Below are positions 54,388-63,556 of a DNA stretch of 64,000 nt, piece by piece. A model generated the notes under the pieces. That model saw only the letters and a program-made list of their open reading frames with translations. It made no database searches and was not told where the DNA came from. Numbering within the stretch: position 1 is the stretch's first letter; each line of letters begins with the position of its first letter. The DNA lies in NCBI RefSeq assembly GCF_002090075.1, contig NZ_BBRI01000003.1, positions 124,001 through 188,000 on the forward strand, read 5' to 3'. The position numbers and the translations under genes were made by a program. Origin of the DNA: Demequina sp. NBRC 110052 (lineage in GTDB: Bacteria; Actinomycetota; Actinomycetes; Actinomycetales; Demequinaceae).

Positions 54388-55683
54388 ATGAGCTGGACGA
54401 CGAAGGTGGCGGCGGGAGCCGTCGTGGCGGCGACGCTGCTCGTGAGCGGATGCGCCGAGCCCGACGTCGACACCGCCCCCTCGCCGACCCCGACCGTCGA
54501 CCCCGACGTGACCCTCACCGTCTCCTTCGTGGGCGACATCGGACTCGAGCCGCTCGCGCAGAAGTACATGGACGAGCACGACAACGTCACGATCGAGCTC
54601 GCATCCACCTCGTATGCGTCGCTGCACGATTCTCTCCAGCAGTCGCTCGTCGCGGGCGAGGGCGCACCCACCATCGCGGTCGTCGACGAGGCGTACATGC
54701 CGGGCTTCGTGGGCCAGTCCGACGGCTTCGTCAACCTCCTGGACCTGGGTGCCGCCGAGTACGAGTCGCAGGTGCTGCCATGGGCGTGGGGCGAGGCCAC
54801 CAACGCGAACGGCTCCGCCACTATCGGCCTGCCCGCCACCGTCTCGGGCCTCGCGCTGTGCTACCGCCGCGACCTCGTCGAGGACGCGGGCCTGCCGGGC
54901 GACCGCGAGGAGCTCTCGACCCTCATGGGCGACTCGTGGGAGGGTCTGATCGAGGTCGGCCAGCAGTACGTCGCCGCGAGCGGCCGCCACTTCCTCGACA
55001 ACGCGTCGAGCGTGCTCAACCCGATCCTCATGCAGCAGGGCGTCAGCTACTTCGACGCCGACAACGCGCTCGCGATGGGACCCGTGGAGGCGCCGTACGC
55101 GACCGCGACGGCTGTCGCCGGCGCGGGCATCTCCGCGAACATCGCGCAGTGGTCCGCCGAGTGGGACGCGGCGCTCAGCGACGGCACCTTCGCCGCGGTG
55201 CTGTGCCCCTCGTGGATGACCTCCTACATCGAGACCACTGTCGGCGACGACTTCGAGGGCCAGTGGGACGTCATGGACATCCCGGGCGAGGGCGGCAACT
55301 GGGCCGGCAACTTCTACACGATCCCCGCGCAGGGCGATGAGGCGACCACGCAGGCGGCATACGAGTTCATCCAGTGGCTCATGGAGGACGCGCAGCAGCT
55401 GGCGATGTTCCAGTCCGTCGGCACGTTCCCGTCGCGCCCGGCGCTGTACGAGGACTCCGGGGTTCAGGCCTACGCCAACGAGTTCTTCAACGGCGCACCT
55501 GTGGGCGCGATCTTCACGAAGACCGCAGCCGACCTGACGCCTTCCGTGTACTACGCGATGGACAACCTCACCGTGCGCACCGCCGTCGAGCTGGTGCTCG
55601 CGCAGACCGCGGTGGGTTCAGTCTCGGTCGAGGACTCGTGGGCCAAAGCGGTCGAGGCGGCAGAGGCGGCCGGCGCTTCGTAG
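54388..55683 (+). CDS. orphan extracellular solute-binding lipoprotein (family 1)
   Basis: 431 residues. Lipoprotein signal ending LLVSGCAEP; SBP_bac-type fold with VGDIGLEPLAQKYMDEHDNV, a WAWGEATNANGSATIGLPAT hinge region and EFIQWLMEDAQQLAMFQSVG near the end. Such proteins bind sugars, sugar phosphates or polyols. ATG 54388 has GAGGAG 7 nt upstream; an ATG two codons earlier is too close to it. TACAGT at 54334 gives a promoter. No permease or ATPase gene is adjacent. Confidence 0.86.
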   Translation: MSWTTKVAAGAVVAATLLVSGCAEPDVDTAPSPTPTVDPDVTLTVSFVGDIGLEPLAQKYMDEHDNVTIELASTSYASLHDSLQQSLVAGEGAPTIAVVDEAYMPGFVGQSDGFVNLLDLGAAEYESQVLPWAWGEATNANGSATIGLPATVSGLALCYRRDLVEDAGLPGDREELSTLMGDSWEGLIEVGQQYVAASGRHFLDNASSVLNPILMQQGVSYFDADNALAMGPVEAPYATATAVAGAGISANIAQWSAEWDAALSDGTFAAVLCPSWMTSYIETTVGDDFEGQWDVMDIPGEGGNWAGNFYTIPAQGDEATTQAAYEFIQWLMEDAQQLAMFQSVGTFPSRPALYEDSGVQAYANEFFNGAPVGAIFTKTAADLTPSVYYAMDNLTVRTAVELVLAQTAVGSVSVEDSWAKAVEAAEAAGAS

Positions 55684-56200
55684 AGCTCGCTCCTAGCGGG
55701 ACCTACGACCGACAAGGGGAGGCTGGGTTCGCTACGAGTTCAACCAGATTCCTTCGTCGAACCGCCTGGAGCCCGAGTCACGGCGGTCTCAAGTGCAAGG
55801 ACAGCGCACCGTCGGCAGTGGCGACTCGCAGTAGTTCCTTCGAGATTGGGGACGCACTTGTCGCCCGGCGGAAGCACGCTGGCCGTTGTCGACGCCCGCT
55901 CGCGAGCGGGCGAAGCGGCGCGCGCCCCACGGACCGCAGGCAGGTGAACCACGTGATGCCGCCTCCACGGCCAGTCGAGCCTTGGGCCAGACCGACACAA
56001 CTGTCGCCGACTGCGCCCATTGGACGCGACGACCAAGAACAGACTCCCCCTTCAGCGGTTCAAGCGCTTGTCCCAGAGAAACACCCTCGGGAGTCGCTTG
56101 CGCCGACATCGGCAAAGGCGAGTGCGAGTGCGGGTACCGGGCGTGGGCACCTCACGGGGGGGAGCCTGCGTCGCCATTCTGGGCGCAATAGGATGCGTGC
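55684..56200. other. 517-nt gap at the left border of the low-GC island
   Basis: No frame in it has coding character or a recognised domain on either strand; the open frames there are short and arginine/serine-rich. Composition drops from host-like to more AT-rich across it. The last 15 nt carry the helicase -10 (TAGGAT, 56189-56194). No integrase remnant, direct repeat or tRNA end was found. Confidence 0.4.
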
Positions 56201-58372
56201 ATGACTGTGAACGTCAACAATGGAAGCTCGAAGAAACCAGTCGCAACTCAGCGACTCGTCGACGAACTGCTTGCCATCGAAGAACTTGAGGGCGAACTCT
56301 TCACGGGCTTCCCGATCTTGCCAGGGATAGGCGACATCGACGTTGCAGACGCGCTACTAGTCTCCCCGACATACGGTGCGATCGTGTTCGACATCGTCGA
56401 AGGCACAACTCTTGGCGAGTTCAAGACGCGCCAGGACGACCTTGCGCGAATGGTCAGCATGCGCTTGCTCGAAGCGAAAGGCCTTGCGAAGCGGGGTCGC
56501 CTGACTGTCGACGTGCATACGGTCACGTACGCACCGGCCATCTCGCCAGCAAGAGACAACGGCGACGATGACTATCCCCTCGCGAACCGGGGCGAACTGT
56601 TCAAGACCATCGTGACGCTCGAGCCAATGCTCCCGCAGCAGGATACATACGAGCCACTGCTTTCTTCGATACACAACCTCGCGACAATGAAACGATCGCG
56701 AACAGACCGGAACAATGTCACTGAGGGTTCCCGAGGCGCGCGACTGAAGCAGCTTGAGGACTCAATTGCGACGCTCGATCACCTGCAGAGTCGGGCCGTA
56801 ATAGAGAGCGTCGACGGAGTTCAGCGACTGCGCGGCCTCGCTGGAAGTGGCAAGACCGTGGTCCTGGCGTTGAAGGCGGCTTACCTCCACGCGCTTCACC
56901 CCGAATGGAGAATTGCCGTCACATTCAATACACGGTCGCTCAAGGAGCAGTTTCGGCGACTGATCAACGACTTCACAATCTCGCAAACGAGAGCAGAGCC
57001 CGACTGGACCCGCTTGAGGATTCTCCAGGCATGGGGGAGCCCCGGAAGCGGCGACCGTGCGGGCGTTTACAGCATCTTCTGTGAGGCTGCGGGAACCCAG
57101 TACTTCAACTTCCGAAGCGCGGCCGCCTTCGCAGGAGCAAATGGCCTCGCCTTCGACTGGGCCTGCGAGACAGCGCTGAACGCAGCAGGTGCAAGTGAGC
57201 GCGCCCTCTTCGACGCGATCCTCGTGGATGAAGCACAGGACCTGCCACCGGAGTTCCTTCGAATGTGCTACCTGATGCTTGACGAGAACAAGCGGCTCGT
57301 CTACGCCTATGACGAGCTTCAGAGCCTCGAGGGCCGCGGGGTACCCTCTCCCGACGAGATTTTCGGGTCTGATCGCGACGGAACACCGCTTGTTGACTTG
57401 GTCGACAGTGCCGAGACGACTTCGAACCGCGACATCGTCCTCCAGAAGTGCTACAGGAACTCGCGCCCGATCCTCGTGGCAGCGCACGCCGTGGGTTTCG
57501 GCGTGTACCGACAGCCGCCAGCAGGCCGCACTACCGGGCTCGTCCAGATGTTTGGAAACGAGCAACTCTGGACTGACATCGGATACGAGGTGAAAGCTGG
57601 CTTCCTCAGGGAAGACTCTGACGTCACTCTAGCCAGGACTGAGGAATCAAGCCCGGCATTCTTGGAACAGCACTCGAAGACTGATGATCTCGTCGTCTTC
57701 AGGTCCTTCACTACCGCTGAGGAGCAGAACAGTTGGGTTGCGGAACAGATCCGGCGCAACCTGGACGACGATGAACTCCGTCATGACGATATCGTCGTCA
57801 TCAACCCCAACGGAATTACAGCGCGGAATAACCTTGCGCCACTGCGCTCGCAACTGCTCGACGCGGGTATCGCGAATCATCTCGCGGGGGTCGACACCTC
57901 CGCGGATGTGTTCTTCGACCGCGATTCAGAGTCAGTCACCTTCACTGGCATCCACCGGGCGAAGGGCAATGAGGCCGGAATGGTTTACATAGTCAACGCG
58001 CAAGAAGGACTGGACGCCTTGACCAATCAGGCGGCTGTACGAAACCGACTCTTCACAGCGATTACACGGAGCAAAGCCTGGGTGAGAATCGTCGGAGTTG
58101 GACCGAATATGGACGCATTGGTTAAGGAGCTGGAGGAGACTCGGCGCCGCGAGTTTGTTCTGCAGTTCCACTACCCCACTGAGGCCGAGCGTGCGAGAAT
58201 CAATCTCGTTCACCGTGAGATATCGCCCGAACAAGAGCGAAAGATCACTGAGGGGCGCAACTCCGCACGTCAACTGCTCGACAACCTAGAGAATGCTCAG
58301 TTCTTCGCCGACGACCTCGACCCAGAAGTCCGCGAAAGACTCCGATCTCTACTTGGCGAGGACGATGGGTAG
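56201..58372 (+). CDS. SF1 (UvrD/DUF2075-like) helicase with NERD-like N-terminal region
   Basis: 723 residues. The N-terminal 110 residues (DIDVADALLVSPTYGAIVFD followed by IVEG) resemble a NERD-type nuclease fold, but the E-x-K dyad is replaced by DIVEG. Motor motifs: Walker A GLAGSGKT (about 212-219), LVDEAQDLPPEF (about 341-352), YAYDELQSLEG, QKCYRNSRPIL, TGIHRAKGNEAGMVYIVNAQ and LFTAITRSK. A last segment of about 85 residues is charged. TAGGAT lies 6 nt before ATG 56201 (leaderless). Overlap with the next gene by 8 nt means a two-gene unit. Likely antiviral, inferred from island context. Confidence 0.85.
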   Translation: MTVNVNNGSSKKPVATQRLVDELLAIEELEGELFTGFPILPGIGDIDVADALLVSPTYGAIVFDIVEGTTLGEFKTRQDDLARMVSMRLLEAKGLAKRGRLTVDVHTVTYAPAISPARDNGDDDYPLANRGELFKTIVTLEPMLPQQDTYEPLLSSIHNLATMKRSRTDRNNVTEGSRGARLKQLEDSIATLDHLQSRAVIESVDGVQRLRGLAGSGKTVVLALKAAYLHALHPEWRIAVTFNTRSLKEQFRRLINDFTISQTRAEPDWTRLRILQAWGSPGSGDRAGVYSIFCEAAGTQYFNFRSAAAFAGANGLAFDWACETALNAAGASERALFDAILVDEAQDLPPEFLRMCYLMLDENKRLVYAYDELQSLEGRGVPSPDEIFGSDRDGTPLVDLVDSAETTSNRDIVLQKCYRNSRPILVAAHAVGFGVYRQPPAGRTTGLVQMFGNEQLWTDIGYEVKAGFLREDSDVTLARTEESSPAFLEQHSKTDDLVVFRSFTTAEEQNSWVAEQIRRNLDDDELRHDDIVVINPNGITARNNLAPLRSQLLDAGIANHLAGVDTSADVFFDRDSESVTFTGIHRAKGNEAGMVYIVNAQEGLDALTNQAAVRNRLFTAITRSKAWVRIVGVGPNMDALVKELEETRRREFVLQFHYPTEAERARINLVHREISPEQERKITEGRNSARQLLDNLENAQFFADDLDPEVRERLRSLLGEDDG

Positions 58373-59039
58373 CACACAAGCGAAGGCCACGCTGAAGGCG
58401 ATCACCGCGATTACTACTCAGCTGGTGCGAAGCGGCATCGTCGACGACCAAGAGTGGCCGAAGCTCTCGAGTGTCGGCTCGGTCGAACGTGTGGACGTCC
58501 CAAAGCCTGTCAACGCCGAGGTCCTGAAGAGCGTCTCGTACGAAGACCTATATCAGTCGATTCTCGACAGGCGGTCGTTCAACTTTGTGATGCTCGATCG
58601 GGCGCTCGTTCAGATGAGCTATGAGTATGAGGGCAGTGCATTGGTGCGGCATCGACTGGCCTTCCTCCCCTCACCGAACCTGGATCGTTTCCAGGACGAA
58701 CCCGACTTGTACTTCGCTGAAGTACCTTGGGTCGAAGTCGTTGGCTCCCAGTCAACTGCGGTGCCACTCCGTTTTGACTTCGACGCCAGGCCGGATGTGC
58801 CGGATGGTCCCGATCATCCACCAGCGCACTTCACGATAGGCCAGTACCGTCACTGCAGGGTCCCAGTAAGCGGACCCCTGACCCCGGATGTCTTCGTCGA
58901 TTTCGTCATTCGACATTTTTACAGAGCACCGGGAGTAGTACCTGCGGTCGTGGAGGTGGACCTTGACCGCGTCTTCGATCCCACAGAGCCCCAGATAGGC
59001 CTGGACGTATTGCACATTAGGGCTCCGAGGCGTGTGTGA
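58365..59039 (+). CDS. DUF2290-like protein, partner of the helicase
   Basis: 224 residues. The centre reads PLRFDFDARP (about 134-143), then HPPAHFTIGQYRHCRVPVSG (151-170) and PLTPDVFVDFVIRHFYR, which I recognise as DUF2290. The family has no fixed activity; the dense His/Asp/Arg cluster might bind a nucleotide or metal. ATG 58365 overlaps the helicase stop by 8 nt, so it is co-translated and probably acts with it. Base composition is as AT-rich as the helicase. Confidence 0.7.
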   Translation: MGSTQAKATLKAITAITTQLVRSGIVDDQEWPKLSSVGSVERVDVPKPVNAEVLKSVSYEDLYQSILDRRSFNFVMLDRALVQMSYEYEGSALVRHRLAFLPSPNLDRFQDEPDLYFAEVPWVEVVGSQSTAVPLRFDFDARPDVPDGPDHPPAHFTIGQYRHCRVPVSGPLTPDVFVDFVIRHFYRAPGVVPAVVEVDLDRVFDPTEPQIGLDVLHIRAPRRV

Positions 59040-59250
59040 AGCGAAGAGGATAGGCGCCCCGAAGCAGCGGCCGCCCAAAGGCTGTCCGCGCGAAGCAACA
59101 TCCAAGAGCTGCATCCGCGACAGGTAACCGAAGCCAGGTGCTGATCGGCGGGACGCTCGAGGTGCTGAGAGCTTCTACTTGGACCTTCCCTGCAGTTCCG
59201 AGCAAGGCCGCTGCGCCAACAGTTCACTGCTGCCAGCAACGGGGTCCGTT
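59040..59250. other. gap between convergent DUF2290 and AbiV genes
   Basis: 211 nt without a coding frame I can support and without a strong hairpin. Short open stretches exist but lack starts or homology. Confidence 0.4.
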
Positions 59251-59907
59251 CTAGGCGTAGTGCTCATCATGTGCGAAACGATCGAGTCGCCACATCAGTG
59301 TTGAGTACCGCTCAGGTGACGATCCCATTAGTCGCGCTCCATACTCGTCAACTACGAGCATTGTGACAACTGCGGCGGCGACATGACCAAGATGAACATC
59401 CAGGTCGAAGACTCTCGCCTCGCCCGGCGTCAGGACGCTACCGTCGCTTGACCTATCAACGTAGAATCCCCGCTGCTTCGCGTCGTTCGCGCGCTTGGCT
59501 GCAAGCTCGAGGATCTCCGGAGGCACAAAGACCATCCCGGGATAGCGCTCGCAAAGCGGATCGCCCGCAGGTGGACGTGGGTACTCATCATTGACTACCC
59601 AAATCGGAAAGCGCGGGAGGACGTCACTAAACGAATAGGCACTCAAGAACTTCGCCGAGTGGCGCCTTGCGCCAGCTCCGAGCGATGGCACAGCCACCGG
59701 TTCGCCTGCGCCCTCCTGCCAAGCCGTCTCAAACGCGTCGTATACCCATACTGCCTTGCCCAGCTCTTCGTAGGCGAGCACAAGCAACGACTGCGCGCGG
59801 GCCGGTGAGGATGGCGCGAGCGTAGCGGCATCCTCGATAAGTGCTGTCGCGTTCTCAACAAGCGCCATCCAGTACTCGCGCGCCTCGTCCGGACACATGT
59901 TGATCAC
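59251..59907 (-). CDS. AbiV-family (HEPN-like) abortive infection protein
   Basis: 218 residues. RAQSLLVLAYEELGKAVWVY (about 37-56) with RRHSAKFLSAY (81-91) and RANDAKQRGFYVDRSSDGSV match the AbiV family, in which a helical HEPN-type domain stops phage growth by blocking translation or cutting RNA. The start is GTG 59907: TAGTCT lies exactly 6 nt before it; ATG 59898 is an alternative. Convergent with the helicase pair. Assignment rests on motif memory. Confidence 0.72.
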   Translation of the reverse strand: MINMCPDEAREYWMALVENATALIEDAATLAPSSPARAQSLLVLAYEELGKAVWVYDAFETAWQEGAGEPVAVPSLGAGARRHSAKFLSAYSFSDVLPRFPIWVVNDEYPRPPAGDPLCERYPGMVFVPPEILELAAKRANDAKQRGFYVDRSSDGSVLTPGEARVFDLDVHLGHVAAAVVTMLVVDEYGARLMGSSPERYSTLMWRLDRFAHDEHYA

Positions 59908-59970
59908 ACTGAGAGACTACGAGAGATAACCGAACACTGGCCGACGGGCGCAAAGCGCTGAACTGTCGCG

Positions 59971-60786
59971 CTACGGCTCGAGGCTGGGATACGTCCTCCG
60001 AATCGAAGGCCCATCAGACGATACAAGATCCGGACGCTCCACAAGGCGACCTCCATCTCGGACTCTGATCTGGGCGTCGTAGACAATTGCGTCGAGTACG
60101 TCGCCCTCAAACTGTGAAGTGCATGTCGCCTCGACGTGCACGGGGACACGCACATCAGGTTTGCTAGCGTCGATCAGCACCTTCAGCTCCGTGGAGAAGC
60201 CCGCTGTGTGAGGAGTGAGGTACGCGTAGGTTCGCCCTGTGCGCCTCACATGGGACGACGTAGCCGCGTCGCCCCTTAGTTCAACTCGCGCGTGCCCCTG
60301 TCCGACGTTCACAAACTCAAACCTGAGCGTGACTTCGATGTGTGGAGTACTCATCGCCTGCGGGAACGCAGACTCTCCGAACTTCACTCCCCGAGCGCTG
60401 CGGTCACCTTCGAACCAAACGACACGCGGAACAGTCACGAGAGTGGCAATCAATGGGGACCTTGCGTCGACACGCGTCTTCGCTGCTTCCAGTACCGAGC
60501 GCCGGGCGAGTTCGGCCTGCACTCTGCCCTCACTCGCGAGGTCCGCGGCCGCGGACGCGGAGTCCTCAGCGGCGAACCCAGTTACGAGGGTTGAGATCGC
60601 CAGCAGAGACGTCCCGATGGCAGTGCCGAGTTGCGCGAAGAGCATCCACCGATCAACAGGTTCGTCCGGGACACGAGACACGACCCCCCAAGCCACCATC
60701 GCCGCGAGGCCGCTGGCGAGCGCCACGAGTGCAAATGCGAGCATGCCACGCACGAGCGACGTTCGGTTCCGGACCAGCACCTTCAC
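59971..60786 (-). CDS. membrane protein of unknown function upstream of abiV
   Basis: 271 residues with two N-terminal helices (GMLAFALVALASGLAAMVAW, about 14-33, and AQLGTAIGTSLLAISTLVTG, about 51-70), an Ala-rich helical linker and a beta-rich C-terminal domain (about 110-271). No motif is recognised. It is on the same strand as the AbiV-like gene, 63 nt upstream, with similarly low GC, so may belong to the same defence cassette or be a passenger. Confidence 0.6.
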   Translation of the reverse strand: MKVLVRNRTSLVRGMLAFALVALASGLAAMVAWGVVSRVPDEPVDRWMLFAQLGTAIGTSLLAISTLVTGFAAEDSASAAADLASEGRVQAELARRSVLEAAKTRVDARSPLIATLVTVPRVVWFEGDRSARGVKFGESAFPQAMSTPHIEVTLRFEFVNVGQGHARVELRGDAATSSHVRRTGRTYAYLTPHTAGFSTELKVLIDASKPDVRVPVHVEATCTSQFEGDVLDAIVYDAQIRVRDGGRLVERPDLVSSDGPSIRRTYPSLEP

Positions 60787-61143
60787 GCCGTGCCCTCACT
60801 CGATATCAAGAGTCCTCCAGGAGTTCGTGACTGGGAGCCTGGACTGGCTCTCCCTAGACAGCGTACGCGGACAGCTCATCCCTTTCCCGAAGGCGTCCCC
60901 ACGTCTCGGTGTCGAACTACGCACCCTCCGCCACCCCTGCAGATTGCACAGGTTAGCCCCTGGGGATCGGCAAGTCGGCACACAAGACGTGCCTGGTGCG
61001 GTACCGGATAGCCGCGGTCGCACGCCGCAGCAGACGCGAGCGTGCGGTGCCGGACGCTCTCGTGCGAGCCGATTCGCGCCGATAGTCTCGACGATACGGG
61101 TCGCGCCCGCGGGGTGCGCCGACTGCACACCGGGGGTCCCACT
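60787..61143. other. right border of the island
   Basis: 357 nt without a supported gene. Composition returns to GC-rich near 60980. No tRNA, integrase or att-like repeat seen. A TAGTCT hexamer at 61083-61088 may drive the next gene. Confidence 0.4.
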
Positions 61144-62529
61144 ATGGCTGCAAGCAGGCTCACCAAGGCTCAGCTGGAAGAGCGCCTCGCGGCGCTCGAA
61201 GCCGAGAACGCCCGACTTCGCGACGACCTCGCCGCCGCGCCCTCCCCCGAGCCCGCCCGCGCGTCGGGCACTCCCGGCGCTGCACTCGCCGACGCCCCAC
61301 GCCACCGGGGCCGCGCATTCCTGGGCGCGACGCTCATCGTCATCGCCGCGATCCTCGCCCCGCTGAGCACCGTCGCGAGCTACGCGGCGAGCCAGATCAG
61401 CGACACGGGCCGCTTCGTCGCCACGCTCGCTCCCCTCGCGGAGGACCCTGCGATCCAGTCGCTCGTCGTGGACCAGGCGGCGGTCGCGATCGACGACGCC
61501 CTCGACACGGACGCGCTCGTGGCCGACCTGCTGGACGGCGTCTTCGACGAGGACTCGACGCCGCGCCTGGCCGCCGCCGCGGACCTGCTGGGGCCCCTGC
61601 TCGCAGACCAGACGCGCACCGCGGTGCGCTCGGCCCTGACGGCGGTCGTCGAATCCGAGCAGTTCGCGACAGTGTGGACCGAGACGCTCACGCTCACGCA
61701 CAGCCAGGTGGTCGCCGTGCTCGAGGGCGATGGCGACGGCGCGCTCGCGATCGACGACTCCGGCGCCGTCGTCATCCAGCTCCAGCCGATCCTCGACTCC
61801 CTCAAGCCCTACCTCGTGGAGCAGGGCTTCACGCTCGCCGCGAGCATCCCCGCGGTGGACGTCGCGATCACCATCACCGAGGTGCCGCAGATCGCCACCG
61901 CCCGGCTCGGCTATGCGGTGCTCACCACCGTCGGCGACGTGCTGCCGTGGACGGTGCTCGGGCTGCTCGTGATCGGCGTGGTCGTGCATCCGCGCCGTCC
62001 GCGCGCCGTGGTGCTCGCGGGCTCGCTCATGCTCGTGGTCGGGCTCGTCGTCGCGAGCGTGCTCGCCGCCGTGGGCGCGATTGCGGCCGCCACGCTCGCC
62101 ACCGATATCCCGACTGCCGCGACGCGCGCGCTGTACGACGGGCTCACCGGCTCGGTCACTGCGGCCGCGCTCGCCTTCGCGCTCGCCGGCGCGGTCGCGC
62201 TCGTCGCCGGGCTCGTCGCGGGAACCTCCGCTGCCGCGGCATCCGCCCGACGCGCGGGCGCGGGCGTCGGCGACCGCCTCGGGGCGTGGCTGGATGCCAG
62301 GGGATGGCGCTCATCCGACCTGGCACGCGCGCTCGCGTCGCACCGCTGGCTGCTGTGGACGGCGCTCGTTGCGGTGCTCGCGCTGTGCTTCGCGCTGCTC
62401 AAGCCGCTCACGCCATGGGACGTGGCCCTCACAGGAGTGCTGCTCGCACTCGTCGCGGGCGCGTACGGCGTGCTGAGCGCGGGCTCGTCGCCCGAGCCCG
62501 CAAGTGATCCGGCGGTGGACCCGGTCTGA
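61144..62529 (+). CDS. integral membrane protein of unknown function
   Basis: 461 residues. N-terminal leucine heptads (LTKAQLEERLAALEAENARL, a short coiled coil), one helix near 60-85, a soluble domain of about 170 residues with the pattern FVATLAPLAEDPAIQSLVVD, then five to six helices. The same architecture recurs in actinobacterial hypothetical membrane proteins. ATG 61144 is the first start after the likely promoter. No partner gene. Codon use is host-like. Confidence 0.7.
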   Translation: MAASRLTKAQLEERLAALEAENARLRDDLAAAPSPEPARASGTPGAALADAPRHRGRAFLGATLIVIAAILAPLSTVASYAASQISDTGRFVATLAPLAEDPAIQSLVVDQAAVAIDDALDTDALVADLLDGVFDEDSTPRLAAAADLLGPLLADQTRTAVRSALTAVVESEQFATVWTETLTLTHSQVVAVLEGDGDGALAIDDSGAVVIQLQPILDSLKPYLVEQGFTLAASIPAVDVAITITEVPQIATARLGYAVLTTVGDVLPWTVLGLLVIGVVVHPRRPRAVVLAGSLMLVVGLVVASVLAAVGAIAAATLATDIPTAATRALYDGLTGSVTAAALAFALAGAVALVAGLVAGTSAAAASARRAGAGVGDRLGAWLDARGWRSSDLARALASHRWLLWTALVAVLALCFALLKPLTPWDVALTGVLLALVAGAYGVLSAGSSPEPASDPAVDPV

Positions 62530-62568
62530 GCCGACCGCCGCGTCGGGCGTAGGCCGCTCCGCCCCGCG

Positions 62569-62639
62569 CCGAAGTGACGGCCAGCAAGGCGCGCGCGGGC
62601 GTGTATCGGCACACGATGCGCGAGCAGCCGTCACTTCGG
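62569..62639. repeat. long inverted repeat
   Basis: CCGAAGTGACGG (62569-62580) and its exact complement CCGTCACTTCGG (62628-62639) flank 47 nt that themselves fold imperfectly around GTGT-ATCGGC-ACAC. It lies 40 nt after the membrane-protein stop, so may end that transcript. Confidence 0.75.
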
Positions 62640-62734
62640 GAGGAGCCGGGGGTCCAGGGACGCGCTCACCGAGGCGCGGGAAGCCCGGGATGCGATCGGC
62701 CCCGCGCGTCAGAGGCGCGAGGCACACTGGGGGC

Positions 62735-63445
62735 ATGTGCGGCCGCTACGCGAACTTCCTCACCGAGCAGGACCTCATCGACGCGTTCGAGGTCGCCGTC
62801 ATCGCGGACGACGCGCGGCTGCTGCCTCCGTCGTGGAACATCGCGCCCACGCAGAAGGTGCCGATCGTGCTGCCTGATCGCATCGAACAGCCCGTCGGTG
62901 GGCGTCGCGTGGAGGTGGCGCGCTGGGGCCTCGTGCCGTCGTGGGCCAAGGACCCCTCGATCGGCTCCAAGATGTTCAACGCGCGCTCCGAGACGATGGC
63001 AGAGAAGCCCTCGTTCCGCGCCGCCTTCACCAAGCGACGCTGCATCGTCCCGGCTTCCGGCTACTACGAGTGGAAGGCCGGCGCCGAGGGCAAGACGCCG
63101 TACTACATCCACCCGGCCGACGACTCTCCCCTGGCCTTCGCGGGGCTGTACGAGTTCTGGCGCGACAAGACGCTGGTCGACTCGGGGCATGGTGACGAGG
63201 CTCCGTGGATGGCAAGCTGCTCGATCGTGACGGTCGCGTCGCGCGACGAGATGCAGGAGATCCACGACCGCCAGCCCGCGATGCTCGCGCGGGACGCGCT
63301 CGAGGCCTGGCTCGACCCGACGTCCGAGCCCTCCGCTCTGCACGACGCGATCGCCGCGCCCGCGCCTGAGCTCGCATGGCATGCCGTGGACCGCGCGGTC
63401 GGCTCAGTGCGCCACAACTCAGCCGAGCTGATCGAGCCCGCGTAG
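62735..63445 (+). CDS. SRAP/HMCES-family abasic-site processing protein (YedK-like)
   Basis: 236 residues. Cys2 (MCGRYA) becomes the new N-terminus and forms a thiazolidine cross-link with abasic sites in single-stranded DNA, shielding them. Other family residues: NIAPTQKVPIV, RWGLVPSWAKD, FNARSETMAEKPSFRAAFTK, RCIVPASGYYEW and the His of EIHDRQPAML. ATG 62735 is forced by the need for Cys2; CACACT lies 6 nt before it. Length normal. Confidence 0.95.
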   Translation: MCGRYANFLTEQDLIDAFEVAVIADDARLLPPSWNIAPTQKVPIVLPDRIEQPVGGRRVEVARWGLVPSWAKDPSIGSKMFNARSETMAEKPSFRAAFTKRRCIVPASGYYEWKAGAEGKTPYYIHPADDSPLAFAGLYEFWRDKTLVDSGHGDEAPWMASCSIVTVASRDEMQEIHDRQPAMLARDALEAWLDPTSEPSALHDAIAAPAPELAWHAVDRAVGSVRHNSAELIEPA

Positions 63446-63556
63446 CGAGCCGGCGCCCCGGGGCGCTCGACGAGGGTGTCGCACCACGCCGCCGTCGATA
63501 GACTGAAGGACACGCGTCCACCAGCGGCGCCCGAGCGACGAGAGGCGAGGAACGCA

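Noticed and set aside
55684-56200. Integrase or transposase remnant at the island edge
   Set aside because: No frame shows catalytic motifs, and no flanking direct repeats or tRNA target were found.
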